Part shown: positions 36,753 through 48,971 of the stretch, piece by piece | How the letters are laid out: each line of letters begins with the position of its first letter | Position numbering within the stretch: the first letter of the stretch is position 1 | Origin: Nephromyces sp. MM_2019 | Lineage: Eukaryota; Apicomplexa; Aconoidasida; Nephromycida | DNA: 64,000 nt | Assembly: GCA_015657535.1 (NCBI GenBank) | Contig: JADHZB010002093.1 | Location: forward strand, 1 to 64,000 | Reading direction: 5' to 3' | Translations under genes and position numbers: made by a program | Notes under the pieces: model-generated | Told to the model about the DNA's origin: nothing | Databases searched by the model: none | Seen by the model: the letters and a program-made list of their open reading frames with translations, nothing else

Positions 36753-39033
36753 TGTAAGTATTTGGCAAGTCCATCTTTACTTTCACATCATATTCAGTAA
36801 TACTATTGTTCCCAAAGAGAATTTATCCGCACGTGATGTCTTTTTTTATTTAGCTACTGGCCTTTGCGCTGTGACGTAAGGGTTACGAAGTTCAGGCTTT
36901 GCTTTTTTAGCATTGAGGTAACGCACTTTTATCGATTGTTCGTAACGCGCTTCTTGCTCGGCTGAGATAACTTCACCTTTTAATTCTTAATTCAAAAGCA
37001 CCTGACAGTTCAGACAGAGTTTGCGTCCATTGCCCTATACCCCAAACCCCGTCGTGAAAGTTCGCGTACATTTTCGAACTCTTTAATAGTAACATTTTCT
37101 GCATGAGTTATCAGCAAGAAGTTGCAGCCTTCAAGTATACGTGAAACCAGGGAAAATTTGGTAAAATTGCATCACAGGCAAAAAAAAACTTTACACGGCA
37201 AAAATTTTTGATTGCAAGGATAAATTCAACCAAGAACTATAGCTAAGGTTAAATCAATAATTATCCTCTGTAGTGGTGTAACATTGATCTCTATATTTTT
37301 TACAAGATTCTTTGAATAGCTGTGGTTGTTCTGGTATAGCATCACACAAGAATAAATATCCTTTTCTCTTTATATACACTTTTCTCGTTATTAGACAGCT
37401 GAAGTCAGTCACTACACTATACTATGCCAAGCATTGGAGTCAAAAATATTTTCGAGGGTAGTGGGAAAGCCAGAAAAAGCTTACTCTGCACGTACTCCAA
37501 ATTAACTAACTTAATCAGGAAATAAGATCAGGTAAAACAACTGTGGAACGAAGTGAATTTTTGCCAGGTTTTCAAACATATCAAGAACTAAGAGTTTCAG
37601 CAAAAGCGGAGTTATGCAGCATTGAAAGACCACTTTTGGAAACAAAGTTATTTTATCATACTTCCATTGCGATGCTTCGACTGTCTATGTCCCTAGGTTA
37701 CATCTAGAATTCCAAGAGGTTATAGTAAAATCGTTAAGTAATCTCGTACTAAAAAATACGCGCGCTAAAAGTAGTTGTTTTGTATTGAAAAACGTAATTT
37801 TGATAAAACAGAGAAGTTTCTCCAGCGCGCAGCCATAGCCTTCCACCTTCATCATTGCTCATAAGGAAAATAAGCAGGATTCAGACTAAATTGGAGTATT
37901 TGTTGTATATATGGCTTATTACAGTGAAGGAGCAGCATGGAACAGTTTCACAGCCAAAATTTAAATCCTTTACAATCCTCTTGACTAAATCCACACAAAA
38001 AAGAAAGTTTGCAATATACTCGGAATATAATGCAAGAAAATAGGGAAGTGAGTGCAGCTCAGAAACTGATACGCTCAAAATCAGTAAATGACCAAAAAGA
38101 TCACACGAAGCAATAAGAAATGTATATGTTAAAATTACAGGACTAGTGCAATTAAATCAAACTAAAGAATACTCTGCTGTAAAGAGGATCAATAATTTGC
38201 AATATAGTGACAATAGTACAAAGGAAAAAACAAGTATTATCATCATGAAGGCACTAAAAATCGTTAGAGTAAAGTAAAAGTAGTAACCAAACTTTTTTCT
38301 GAAATCATCTATTTTTCTGCCTTACAATTCATAAAATTTCTACAATCATTTCCACAAGCTAAAATGAAAAATATGAAAGTGTTAAGCGAATGTAGTCGAT
38401 ATATGAACAGAGATAATCGCTACGAGACTTGCAGATGGTTCCCACAGCGTCTTATAGTATGGCTATTTTAGCCTAAAACACTTTTTAATAACGAAATTTC
38501 TTAAGGTATTGCTGTTTTTATTTTCGGGTTGAAGATACTCATATCAAAAACCTTTGAAATTCACCCGCAAGCATCTTTTAAAATACCAGCGAATTGAGTA
38601 GCAAAAAAAATTGCTTTAACCATTTAACCATGATTTACATAAATTGCAGCGCGGCGGCATCTGAAATGCATTTAAATAAGTAATTCTACTATCAAAAAAT
38701 ATAAAAAATTCAGGACATGAGAATCACGCATCGGCGTTACTGTAATAGGATCACACTTGAATTTTTATTATAATAGTCAAAATGAGCATTCAGTACAACT
38801 TCAGCGCATATTAAGTCCTTCGGAGAGTCTGCTGTGAAGCTGCGCAATATATGCGGCACAGATATTCTGAGAGAGGATTTAAACTTGATATTTACAATCA
38901 AACCGAGCGAATTTTTTTTATAAAAAACTGCATGGTAGCCATTAAATGAGGAAGCACACTTAAAAAGCTTGTTACGAAAGCACACACTACTATGGGCCGT
39001 AAATTATTCATATAGCTTCTTAAAAAGTTCAGC
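36753..39033. other. No supported gene
   Basis: Frames at 37855-38043 and 37881-38078 overlap on opposite strands and neither has splice support. The frame at 38737-38985 (minus) lies just downstream of the MOB stop and is probably 3' untranslated or intergenic DNA. Confidence 0.4.
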
Positions 39034-41041
39034 TCAGGTGAATGGCCGCTGAATATTAAGGCGCTAAGCATAAACGAATAATGGGTTTATTTCTTACTTT
39101 TATTGGGAGTTTTTCCGCTTCATCCAAGAGTTGATAATATTCCGAAACAAATATGAAATACTTGAAGCAAGCATTTACATATGACAGCGAATCATACTGC
39201 AAAATAAAGTTTATTTTAGAAAACCTATTGATTAGCTAGCTCCAGGGGTATAAATTCTCGCCAAAAGCATACCAGCATTTCAGAAAAACTTGCGATATAC
39301 TCAAGCATGAAGATCTGGTTATTACGCCCAAAAAAAGAATTTAACTATTATACCGTTTGCATCGCTTTGATGTGCTCTCGATACATGTGGGCGTAGATTC
39401 GGATCATCAGAGTAGCGATTCGCTTCACTACATCCAAGAAATGGGAAGGAAATTCATAATCTGCGTAGCACAAGTGAAGATCGACTATGTAAAGGACCCA
39501 TAGTGAACGGATAGATGAGAACGGTCATTTACCATATCTAGGAAAGATTCTCGGGTCCTTAAATTGTTTCATCATCCATGACATGCCCTTATGCATGTAC
39601 TCTCTGCTAGAAAGCAATAGATCTCGGCCCTCATGGTTGTAAAAATACACAGTGCTGAAGGAAATAAACCATGTTGCGTAAAGCAATCGAGATATGAGAA
39701 AACCAGGTTTTATTAAGAATGCCATTTTTTTGCCCTGGAGGCCAGCTATACAGATATATCCCATTTCTACTTTAGCCATGATACGTATTCGAAATTATTT
39801 CAAGCAAGTTTACCGCAAAATTTAATTACTTTGCTATAGAAAGCAGGCACATACATGAATTTCTTGAGGGAAATTTTTTTTCATTCCCTATAAAAAAGAA
39901 TCAAACTTTCAAATTCCACACAGTAGAGGAAACCTTACCTTCCAGCATTCATTAAGTTGCATCGACAAACTTGCCGAAAAGAGGATACCACCAGTTGCAG
40001 ATCTGTAAATACAGAGTACACTGAAGGAGGGAAGCAAGATGGGCAGGATTGATTGTGATAGAACACAATTCTGTTACTTACAAGAAAGCGCCAACCACTC
40101 ATTTTTTTCTACACGCTTAGGAACAGGAATTAGCCCGTATAAATGATCATTTCCTATGGTTGCCTCCAGAATTTGCTGAGTCCTGCAAGTAAAGTAGGAG
40201 ATACCAAGATTCATAAGAAGATATCAATTCTTTGTACTCGCCGTAGCAATGTTCTCCGGATATACTGAATGGTTAAATATATAAATGCCCTTGCATTGTC
40301 AATTGAAAGACCACTTACATGCCAAAACTGTGCTCCGTAGCCCACGCTCTAACACTTTCTCGGCCATCTATAATCAGTTTTAAAAAAAATAGAAGCACGA
40401 TTTCCATTCATATACGGTAAAATGATGCTTTATTCCAGTCTTTTCTGGAAACCAATATAACCCAAGGAATACGGATGTTAACCAAATTTTTTACACAAAC
40501 ACGTAAAAGCAAAATTATTGGTAAATTCCAGCTTTTTCGCAAGAAAATGAGAACTAATGCCCACAGCTCGTTAGTACTATAAGTTAGTTTCCAACGGTAC
40601 AGAGCTTGCACAGGTCTAAAATAAAACAAGAGGCATACCTAAAGCTCCCAAATGGATGCGGGCCTCCGAAATAGTCGCATCAGTTTCGGTCATCTTTCTG
40701 AACTGATCTGCTTTCTTGTCATAACGAAAGTCTGGTTGACTTTGAGGGGGTTCCGGGGGTGGTGGGGGGATGGAAGTATAATTCCATTCCGCAGGATTGA
40801 AATTACGGTGTTCTTTTTTAACGGTAGAATTTCTTGCTACATACGGTAGGTTCACACTAGCCTCAGGAGGTGATGCTTTCCCACGTTGGTTGTGAACTTG
40901 ATATGAGTTTGACGATGACGGTCGGTGGTTGCAGTTGAGGTTGACTCCAGGATAGTTTCTACCCCTTCCTCTTCCCTGCCTTCTGGAGTGCTCGCTCCCT
41001 TTACTCTGCGCTGCTCCATCAATGTGCTTTTTCGGCGGCAT
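39034..41041 (-). CDS. MOB1: MOB1/phocein family kinase regulator
   Basis: Nine minus-strand exons: 40639-41041, 40319-40367, 40082-40182, 39939-40002, 39704-39766, 39533-39654, 39354-39460, 39098-39196 and 39034-39048. Every phase agrees and the total is exactly 341 codons. The first about 140 residues are a disordered Pro/Gln/Arg-rich extension. The MOB fold follows: GLIPVPKRVEKNEWLALS, EYMHKGMSWMMKQFKDPRIF, YEFPSHFLDVVKRIATLMIR, IYAHMYREHIKAM and YVNACFKYFIFVSEYY, matching the EWLA, YM..LM.W...Q..D...FP, FP..F...V..I..R..R.YAH.Y..H and VN..FKHF.FF blocks. MOB proteins bind and activate NDR/LATS kinases in mitotic exit and morphogenesis. Both zinc-binding His (AHMYREH) are kept. The Cys pair is unusual (VCRCNL instead of C-x4-C). 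One intron is 49 nt. Confidence 0.85.
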
Positions 41042-41246
41042 TTTAATCTCCTTTCCACGCTTCGCAATGGATTGCCTTTTTTCCAGAATCCTATTATGGG
41101 TCTCTATTTCAAAAAAAATAAAGCAAGAAATCTTGTAACTCTGCGAATTTTGAACACACTTTTCTCCGCTTCTATAAAATATCCGGAATAAGAGGAACGG
41201 GTTCCACCGCCGCTTCTTTGGGTTACCCCGATTTTAAAACTAAAAA
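41042..41246. promoter_or_regulatory. Compact bidirectional upstream region
   Basis: Only 205 bp separate the ATG of the MOB gene (minus) from the ATG of the plus-strand gene at 41247. It presumably carries both promoters and both 5' leaders. No element identified. Confidence 0.45.
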
Positions 41247-41628
41247 ATGCAAGGCTCCAATATTATTTGCCCTCGACGAAAAGATGAGGCTGAGATATTA
41301 CTGGCTTTGCTGAAAAAGCTTCAATGTAGGTTGCTCAGCGGACAATCAGAAGGAATTACCCAAATGACCTCTGTGAAATGCTGCGATTTATTCTCGAAGT
41401 ATGCACACAGCAAAACTCTTTCAGCTAATAAGCGATACGGCAAATCACTCTGACATTTGAGTATTCCGTATCACTCTTAACTCAGTATTTCATTTGAAAA
41501 GTGGGACACTGTCTGTTTTGGGGTGCGCGGGTAACCCCAATCTCTACGCGAGCCTTTTTTACAGCTTAAATCCAAGCTGCAGAGGCAGATTACGCTTGGT
41601 GCTATACCTTAATCGTAGGATGCAATGA
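41247..41628 (+). CDS. Small unknown protein, two exons
   Basis: Exons 41247-41398 and 41565-41628 agree in phase and give about 71 residues: MQGSNIICPRRKDEAEILLA, LLKKLQCRLLSGQSEGITQM, then a Cys/Arg-containing end finishing LVLYLNRRMQ and TGA at 41626-41628. The EAEILLALLKKLQ stretch is a likely amphipathic helix. The acceptor has a good T-tract (CCTTTTTTACAG). An alternative GTAGGT donor exists near 41325. No family recognised. Confidence 0.4.
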
Positions 41629-42754
41629 TGCTGTGAAATTGCTAATACGCGATGAACAAAATATTATGTAAGAATGAATTCTGAATTTTTGTTCCCTGGA
41701 AGCAAATTCCTATTTACAGGGATGATGCACGTACAATGCTGCCTCAGGGGGTATTTATGTGTAACCTGGGATTGTATTGGGTCGGAGCTACCACCATTTT
41801 GCTAAACTTAGCACTCCTAGCTTACTTTTCGTTGAGTTCTCTAAATCATAAAAGCTACTTAGCAGCCTAATATTACGCTAGCTACCGCAAAAAAAAAATT
41901 TGCTAGATGTACTTCGCTCTCTCGCCTAAGTATTCCATGTTTCTGATGCGTTCACTGCTATAGATTGCAGGTATTCATACAAAGTGTTTTTCCTAGGTGG
42001 TACACGGCACAAAGTGTTTTTCATGTCACATTCAGGAACTATGCCCCCATTTCATCAAAGAAAATGGACCTATTTAAAGCACCGTGATAACACAGGGGAA
42101 TAAACGCTTTCCAGTAACTTTCTCGCTTTCAACTAAGAAATTTCCAAGTATATTTTTAGCTTTCAACATATTGTTTTGTTCATCTGAAGCACAATTCAAC
42201 ATATAGAATCAACGAGTATTGTAAGATTCAGAGTTGAGATCAAAGCACGGAAAAGTTTAGGCATTCAGCTTAGCTGCGCATATCTATATACTGTCCCAAA
42301 AGATAAACGTAGGTAGCGTACTCTCTTAGAAGTTAGCATAACTTGTTGAGCTGCGGGTAGATGCTTCATCTGGATGTATTGCCATACTTATGCCAACTTA
42401 CTCACTATACCATGTGGAATTATTGCTTTTATCTGGCCATACAATCACCTACAACTGTGGGCCATTAATTAGCTAAATTCAGGATTCTCGCTGCCTTAGC
42501 GATCAGTGCACGAGTAATTTATGAGCGAACAGAAGTACTTAATAGTTCGTGCGAATTATAAACGATGCTTCCGTGCGCATGTTGCCCACAGGAAAAACAG
42601 GTAAAATATTATCCTCTTATTATTCTTATACTGCTTGTACAAGTATAAAAAAAAAGAAATAGCTGGAAATCACTGATCATCTCACTTTTTCCTTGTTTTT
42701 ATGCCGTATTCCGATTAATTAAGTGATGACTATAATTGTGAGTGAGGCTATGAT

Positions 42755-43008
42755 CTATGATGGCTTCTGGAATAGCACAGGGATTCGTTTGGATGCATAG
42801 TAACGGGCGCCAGTAAGTTAGCCTAATTTTAGAACTTACCGCTGTCAGGACATAATAGCGCAAGCTTGTGGCCGCTACCATCCTTAATAAATAAAGATTC
42901 TTGCTGCTGTTCAAATAGGTAGCTTGTATTAGTAACGACTCGTGCAGCTGTACCAATGCATACGCTTCTATTCTATGCCACCGCTGCAACGGGCCGAACG
43001 TGCTTAGA
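42755..43008 (-). CDS. 3' exons of an unknown gene
   Basis: Exon 42840-43008 on the minus strand runs from a CTAG acceptor to a strong GTAAGT donor and reads STFGPLQRWHRIEAYALVQL, then LLIQATYLNSSKNLYLLRMV and LRYYVLTA. A short terminal exon 42755-42766 (KPS then TAG) joins in phase across a 73-nt intron. The upstream exons were not found between 43.0 and 45.1 kb. It resembles a helical soluble protein; I do not recognise it. Confidence 0.4.
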
Positions 43009-45127
43009 CTAGCCAAGAGTCACCAGGAAAAAAAAAGTCACCTAGAACATATTGGCGCAGCTATTGTACTATGGGCAATTGTGGGGTTCTTGTAATGTTC
43101 TAGAACGCATCGAGCGAGAAAAGTTAATCTGTTATTTTTCATGTGCTGTTACTATGCTGCTAGAGTAGGATGTCCCCTGTATTATTCGTATTATATCATG
43201 GAAGAGCGAAACATGCGATGCTTTGCATGCAATAATAATTCAAAAGCTACAACTTTTTCACTAATGCGATACACGCTATGACGCTATTCTGTGTGCAATT
43301 CAATCAAAGTCCGCAAGAATGCACCCAACATTGCCTGTCGCAGTGGCTTAAGCCGTCTCGATCACGTTGGTCTGTCACCCTTGGCCCTTTCCTTTTGGTA
43401 CCATAGTGCCGGTGTAATCGGTCTAAGATTCCATTCAGCGTCATTTGTAGAGTGTTTCTCTAAGCATGTTTTACTGCTATAAACAACAGGAAAAAAATAT
43501 GTTGTGTGTGAAGCCAGTGCCAAGAAAGCGTGGTACAACACACATTACTTGCCGTGGGTTCCAGCTCCTCTTATCATGAAAAATTGTAGAATATATTCAA
43601 TCTAGGCCATACTGCGGAGGGACTCATAGAATTTTACACCTGGACAAGGTTCCGTAGGAAACTAGACATGGGCTCCATTACGAAATTAGAAAGCATTAGG
43701 TAGACAGGCTGGCAAAGTAAGGAGTTATAATGTACGACACCTTGAGTGTACTAGTGCGTACTAGTTGGCTCGATTATTATCCTACTGAGTCGCATCGGAT
43801 TCACTGCTCAGCACCAGGAAAGAAGCGCAACCGCGACATACAGATGCGCTAATGGCTTTTTTGCTCACATATCCGTAGTTTCACAACATAGCCCAACGAA
43901 AACATAAATTGGCGACAGCTACGATATTGCAATGACTTTAAACATCCATAAAAACATATGGTTCATCTCTGTACTGCATCTGATAGTGCCAGAGTCGTAT
44001 CCGCTTCTTTTTTTCTGGCGCAGCATAAAGAAAGAACGAACATCAAACGATAATCTGAAAGATAGAGTAAAGGTTCCACCTCATAAAGCACTTGCTGAAA
44101 GGTGAATCCGTACTTCGATATGCTTTACCCACCAGCGAGTATGGCCTTCAAATTCAAGCGAATGCTGCTATTATTTCAATCATTTACCTTGATTCATAAG
44201 TGGAATACACCAAAGAAGAACTTATCTGAAAGATTTTAATCTTTCCCAATAACTTGCGGTCATCTTTTTTCAAGGCGAAATCCAATGATCATGTGCATAC
44301 TGGTTTACTGCCGCATTACCAATCATTGCAGAACGCCACATTAACCCGCAAATAACCTTAAAGGTTCATGCATGCTAAAAGCTCTAACCTTCGGTGCCCC
44401 TATCTGCTTTGCATACATAATTTGCAAGCTCGGAGCAAACAGCACAAACTAGACAGTTGGAAAATTCTTTGCTTGCCTAGAAGCACTGCACGTTTCGTGT
44501 TTTGTTTTCACCATTCAATTCACCGCTGAGGGTGCTAGAGGATTAAAAAAAAAGGATGATGTGTCAATTCGCATTCACGTGAACGATTTTTCAGCAGTAC
44601 CCGCCTTAAAGGATTTATTCACTCAAGTGTAAATATAGGCGAGGGCAACACTGATTCTATATATATTCAAAAGGGCATTATCGTTTCATGAAAAAAAATT
44701 TATTGTCTCTAAAAAAATTAAGCGTGACTTTCTCATTTTAGCAGTAAAATCGGAACCAAGAATAATCAAAATAGAGCGAGCTGAAATCTTAATGCTGGAT
44801 CGGCTTTAATTGCCTATAGTGTCGCAAATCGTATTTTATGAGCTTTCTCAAAAACAATTGTAACTATTTATACTCCACTGCTCATTAAAAAAAAAGGAAA
44901 AATTTATTTCAGTACTCGCGAGCTAGTTTGAAGCAGTTTACTTTGGGAAGCACTTGTACTGCTCCTTCCGTATGTGGAAGGAATCAAACTGGTTTAAAAG
45001 GGGTAAACCCCAAAATGATATCACAAACCCCTTTGGGAAAATCACTTTAACATATGCATCGCTGGAGCAATTAGGGCGCAGAAAATTATGGCCATTTTCG
45101 AGAGCGGCCATTTTCCATGTCTCTCCA
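43009..45127. other. No supported gene
   Basis: Short frames such as 43291-43482 (plus) lack splice context. The region lies downstream of CKS1 on the minus strand and should include its 3' UTR. Nothing else could be supported. Confidence 0.4.
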
Positions 45128-45956
45128 TTACTGAGGCTTGCTTATTCTCCTCCTCAGACACACTATATGAGGATTAGGCCTGAGAATAATAATGAGCTTC
45201 ACATTTATAAACAGTGGCTTGTAGAAACGAAAAAAAGACTTACGGGTATATGTAATAGTGCTCCCATCCCGGGGACTGGGTTATTTTTATTTCGTCATAA
45301 AGAACACGTTCCGAGACTAAGCCTCCGTAACCATGCCCCCAGGAATAATCTCGATATGATTTGTATACTGCGTATTGCTAAGCATAAGAATATTAAAAGT
45401 GAATAAGCTATTATGACCGTAGTTAACATTATGAGGCGATCGCACTTTCCAAGCCTGTTATCCCAACTTATGAAGTACAAACAAAGATATTGAACAAGGC
45501 AAAAAAATCTTTCTATATTTACACTCTGCGGGCATTGAACATATTTATGGAAGTGATTGTCGTAATTAAAACGTACCTCGGCAGTTAGTATCACATGCCT
45601 GTAAGCATTAATAGAATTGTTATACATGTTTTTACGCGAAGTATGTTACGATTTAAACCAGGAATCTTTTCTAGAAAATAGCAAAAAAGTATTCTCAAAA
45701 GCTTTTGCAAAATTATTATAGTATAAATCAGCATTTTACAATTTGTAGACACCGCAAGCGGGCGCAAGATTATTTACAACAAATTAAAGTAAAATAAATT
45801 AAAAACTTACTTGTATTCATAAACATCATCCTTTATCCTCCCATCATGAGTTTCCACAGGAAATCCATGTTCGGTGATGGCGTGTGAAAATTGTTTAGTA
45901 TCGTTTAAGCGCCCCTCCCAGTAAACTGGGTTCAGCCTCTTCCTGTCAAAATCCAT
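45128..45956 (-). CDS. CKS1: Cyclin-dependent kinase regulatory subunit (CKS1/suc1)
   Basis: Four minus-strand exons, 45811-45956, 45577-45598, 45244-45377 and 45128-45179, agree in phase and give 117 residues with ATG at 45956 and TAA at 45128-45130. The CKS fold is clear: DVYEYKHVILTAEQYA, then LVSERVLYDEIKITQSPGWE, HYYIYP and PNPHIVCLRRRISKPQ. These match EYRHV.LP, LMSE.EWR.LGI.QS.GW, HY..H and PEPHILLFRRP of known CKS proteins. CKS1 binds CDKs and a phosphate group to promote multisite phosphorylation in the cell cycle. Odd points are an N-terminal extension of about 45 residues and an 11-residue insertion rich in Tyr/Gly (YSWGHGYGG) before the LVSE block. A plus-strand frame over the same DNA (44954-45406) is an antisense shadow. 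Confidence 0.9.
45410..45480 (-). other. Intronic patch resembling mitochondrial LSU rRNA fragments
   Basis: Read on the minus strand, CKS1 intron 2 contains TTGGGATAACAGGCTT and, about 35 nt later, GTTAACTACGGTCATAATAGC. The first matches the universally conserved GGGATAACAGGC of the LSU rRNA peptidyl-transferase region. The second resembles GTAACTATAACGGTCCTAAGGTAGC of domain IV. Their order is inverted relative to normal LSU. Apicomplexan mitochondrial rRNAs are scrambled fragments and often occur as nuclear copies. This is a memory-based match and could be chance. Confidence 0.3.
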
Positions 45957-46991
45957 GGCGTTGTCAACCGTCCCACTTGCAAAATTTCAATCAATTTGGC
46001 TACGATGTTATAGCCAAAATATGCGCGCAAGAACTTGTAGATACCGTCGCAGATACGACTTTTTCCCGAAAAGCGCTTTTGTCAAATTTTTAAGTTGAGC
46101 TATGTTGGCATGCCAAGGAGCCCACAATTTTGGGGCTGCGACGGTGATTATCTAATACCGAAAATGGTTGCGATTCGTCGGGGTGCCCCCAGCGAAAAGC
46201 AGTACTGGCACGTCAGCCTGACCACGTGGCGTAATCCCCACCGCCAAGTTGAAAAGTTAAGTCCACGCTCCTAAAAATATCTCCTTTTTGTATGCCTTTC
46301 GCCTACTGTAGATTTTTTCGCCTCAAGACAGCGATTATATTGCGAAATATATAAGAAAAAAATATGTGGTGACGATATAAGCCAAGAAAAGCCCAATTCT
46401 GCAATCTAGATAACTTCTCACCTGTAACTATATAATATTCTTATTAATAAGCCATGGGAGAAGCAACCATTCATAGCAATGTTGCCATGTCCATTAAAGC
46501 TTGGCTTGAGTTATACAATAATACACCGTAAAGCAGTTTAAACACCGCAGCTTTATGCTGCTTTACTAAAATTTTCTGGGGCTCTGTGGCATCGTTTGCT
46601 AGAAGCCATTATCATATGCATAGAGTGACAAAATCATCTCTCTCTTCATGTGGAGTTGCAATGAAAGCAGCATCGAAATCATGGTATTGAACCGCACAGT
46701 GTCTCGTTCAAATGATTGAGCGGTAAAATTTAGTAGCAGCTAGCAGCATCATTGGCTGTAAGCTTTTTTCAAAAATCTGAGGTCCTGCGCAGAAATTTTC
46801 AGTGGTTCTGTGCACAGCGAAGCCACCTGCACCTGCTGTAAGCGCCAATTTAAATCATGAACCTTTAATCTACTGGGACAGAGGTACGTGGTCAGCATTA
46901 AACTATGCTTAAACAGGTAGGTCAAATTTTTTCCCAGAAATACAGAAAATCGAGTAATCTTCCTGCGTATAGTCTTTTCTACCCTGCAACA
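45957..46991. promoter_or_regulatory. Upstream region between CKS1 and a divergent gene
   Basis: About 1 kb between the CKS1 ATG and the plus-strand start at 46992. The first 300 bp (to about 46260) are noticeably GC-richer than their surroundings, like the region at 36.0-36.4 kb. No exon is supported. Confidence 0.4.
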
Positions 46992-48971
46992 ATGCCGCCG
47001 ACTAAGCGTGGCCAGGAATAAAATTGGGATAGTGTAGCATCTTCCATTTCAGCCAAGCCTCCGACACAAAGCTCACATGAACAGGGTTTTCCAGAAATCA
47101 CAACCATACTTAAAAAGGCTACAAAAAGGTGGGTTCTTCTTAAAAAACCGTATCGCTACAGGTAAGGTTTCCTGAGGTTGTATATTATATACAAATAAGA
47201 ACCCACTAAAGCGCCACTGGAATAGATACTCATAAATTGCATTGAATATTGGATCATAAGCTTACCCAAGAAGCTACTATTATAATTTACGAGAAAAATG
47301 GTACAGTATACCCGCTTTTCACCAAGCAATGTAAGAGTGCAGACTTGTGTTGAAATGTAACCTAGCAATATCATATACTTTTAGGTGCCCATTAAATACC
47401 ACAGCGCCTGATATTCAATTTAGATATTTAATGCACTCGCCTTATGACAGGAATCCATGATATACGAGTCGTAACGCAGCGAGCATGGAAAAAAAATCCT
47501 GAATTGTTTGCTCTAAGAAAGATGAACTCGCTATGGGATTTTCATATCATGGTGGTGCCTGCGCACGTTCGTAAATGCAGGGAAGTGAAGCTTGTTTGGA
47601 TTTAGACGCTATGAGGAAAAAAAATTTTCTCGCGCTATTACAGAAGTGATTTTTAGTCTCATCAATATTAAGCTTATCGACTGATGGATATCCACCTCTA
47701 GTCATCAAAAAAAATTATGACCATTGTGCCCACACCAGCTAAATGAAAACTTGAAGAGATAATACTTACTCGATGAATATCGGCTCCGCTTCAGAAGCAA
47801 ATAAACCTAACAAGATCTGCTCGAATGATAAGGTGTTACGACTCTGGAGCTTTATAGCCTCCCTAAAAACATCCTCAATGAGTTATAATTCCATACGCGA
47901 TGAGAAATTACATATGCCGCATACGGGGTCACTGCGATTTCATTGAAATTATGCGGAGGCTTTTATAGCATCACAAAGTGTTAATGGATGTATATTAGCT
48001 CCACTGTAACATTACTACTCCAGTCTAAAGAAATATTGCGCAAAAAACATGAAGTTTAGCTAATTGTGGACGATAAGTCATCCAATTTACATTAGAAATA
48101 TCACGTGGTAATCGGGCTAAAATGGAGCAGCAGAAGCTCTTAAAAGCAGAAAAGCCTCCAAATAGTCTTCCTACGAGGCATCAAAATGAATAAACTTAAT
48201 TATTCAAAGAAATAACTGTTAGCAAAAGAATGTCCAACAAGTCGTGTCTGCAAGCTAAGCCGGCTACCACAAAGTTCAATGTGAAACTACGTACATATAC
48301 TAAAAAAAAATGGTGTGAAGTTCTAATCAGCAAAGCAGTTGAGAAGCACAGTAGTCAAAAGCACAGTAGTCAAAAGCACAGTAGTCAAAAGCACTTCAGA
48401 GTCCCCATCAGGTGGAACTCTTATTTGAGATAGCAGCACAAAAATAATCGCCAATGAAGCATCTAAAAAACAGATAAACAGCACGGGCTTCGTAGCATGC
48501 CTTACTTGGTTTTACTTACTCACTTATCGGTATCAATAGCAATTCTTTTCTAAATCTTTTTCAAGAGACTAGAATCATATTAAATTAATAAAATATATCT
48601 ATACCTTCAGAATTCGATATCTTTTTCGTGAAATACCAGAATAAATAAAAATAGAGTAGCGTGAAATCTATTTAAATTAGGTCTATATCACAATCAGATT
48701 TTTCATGAGACATTCGTATAATTGTCAGAATTAGGCGATGATAATGCTTCAAGTTGGTCTGCTGGTAAATACAGAAAGAAGATTATAAAGGCCTCTGCGG
48801 ACAGGATTCCGCTGAATTGGCATCTACTATCTCCTTTACAAAAATTTTATCAGATTTATTGGTTAAAAACACTTAAACATAAGAAATATGTGTCTAATTG
48901 CATCTTTAAAAAGTTTTTTAACCAGAAAGTAAGCGAGAAACAATTTTGAAGCACGCAGAAACCTAGAATTA
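46992..48971 (+). CDS. Lysine-rich unknown protein with KHSSQ repeats
   Basis: Plus-strand exons: 46992-47007 (MPPTK), 47053-47161 (KPPTQSSHEQGFPEITTILK then RWVLLKKPYRY), 48223-48411 and 48729-48928, with a probable two-codon end after a 38-nt intron (QKN, stop). The first three junctions agree in phase. The join into 48729 fits only if the donor lies within the KHSSQ repeats. Exon 3 reads NKSCLQAKPATTKFNVKLRT and three KHSSQ units; exon 4 reads LGDDNASSWSAGKYRKKIIK and IPLNWHLLSPLQKFYQIYWL. The product is strongly basic. No domain recognised. It converges on the IMP-like gene. Confidence 0.45.
48344..48394. repeat. Three-copy 15-bp coding tandem repeat
   Basis: The unit AAGCACAGTAGTCAA occurs three times exactly in tandem, plus a 6-bp partial copy. 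On the plus strand it translates KHSSQ in the frame of the surrounding exon and keeps that frame. Exact copies suggest recent expansion. Confidence 0.9.

Noticed and set aside
44954..45406. 150-codon plus-strand frame
   Set aside because: It lies antisense to CKS1 exons 3 and 4, whose identity and phases are clear; it starts from TTG and has no motif.
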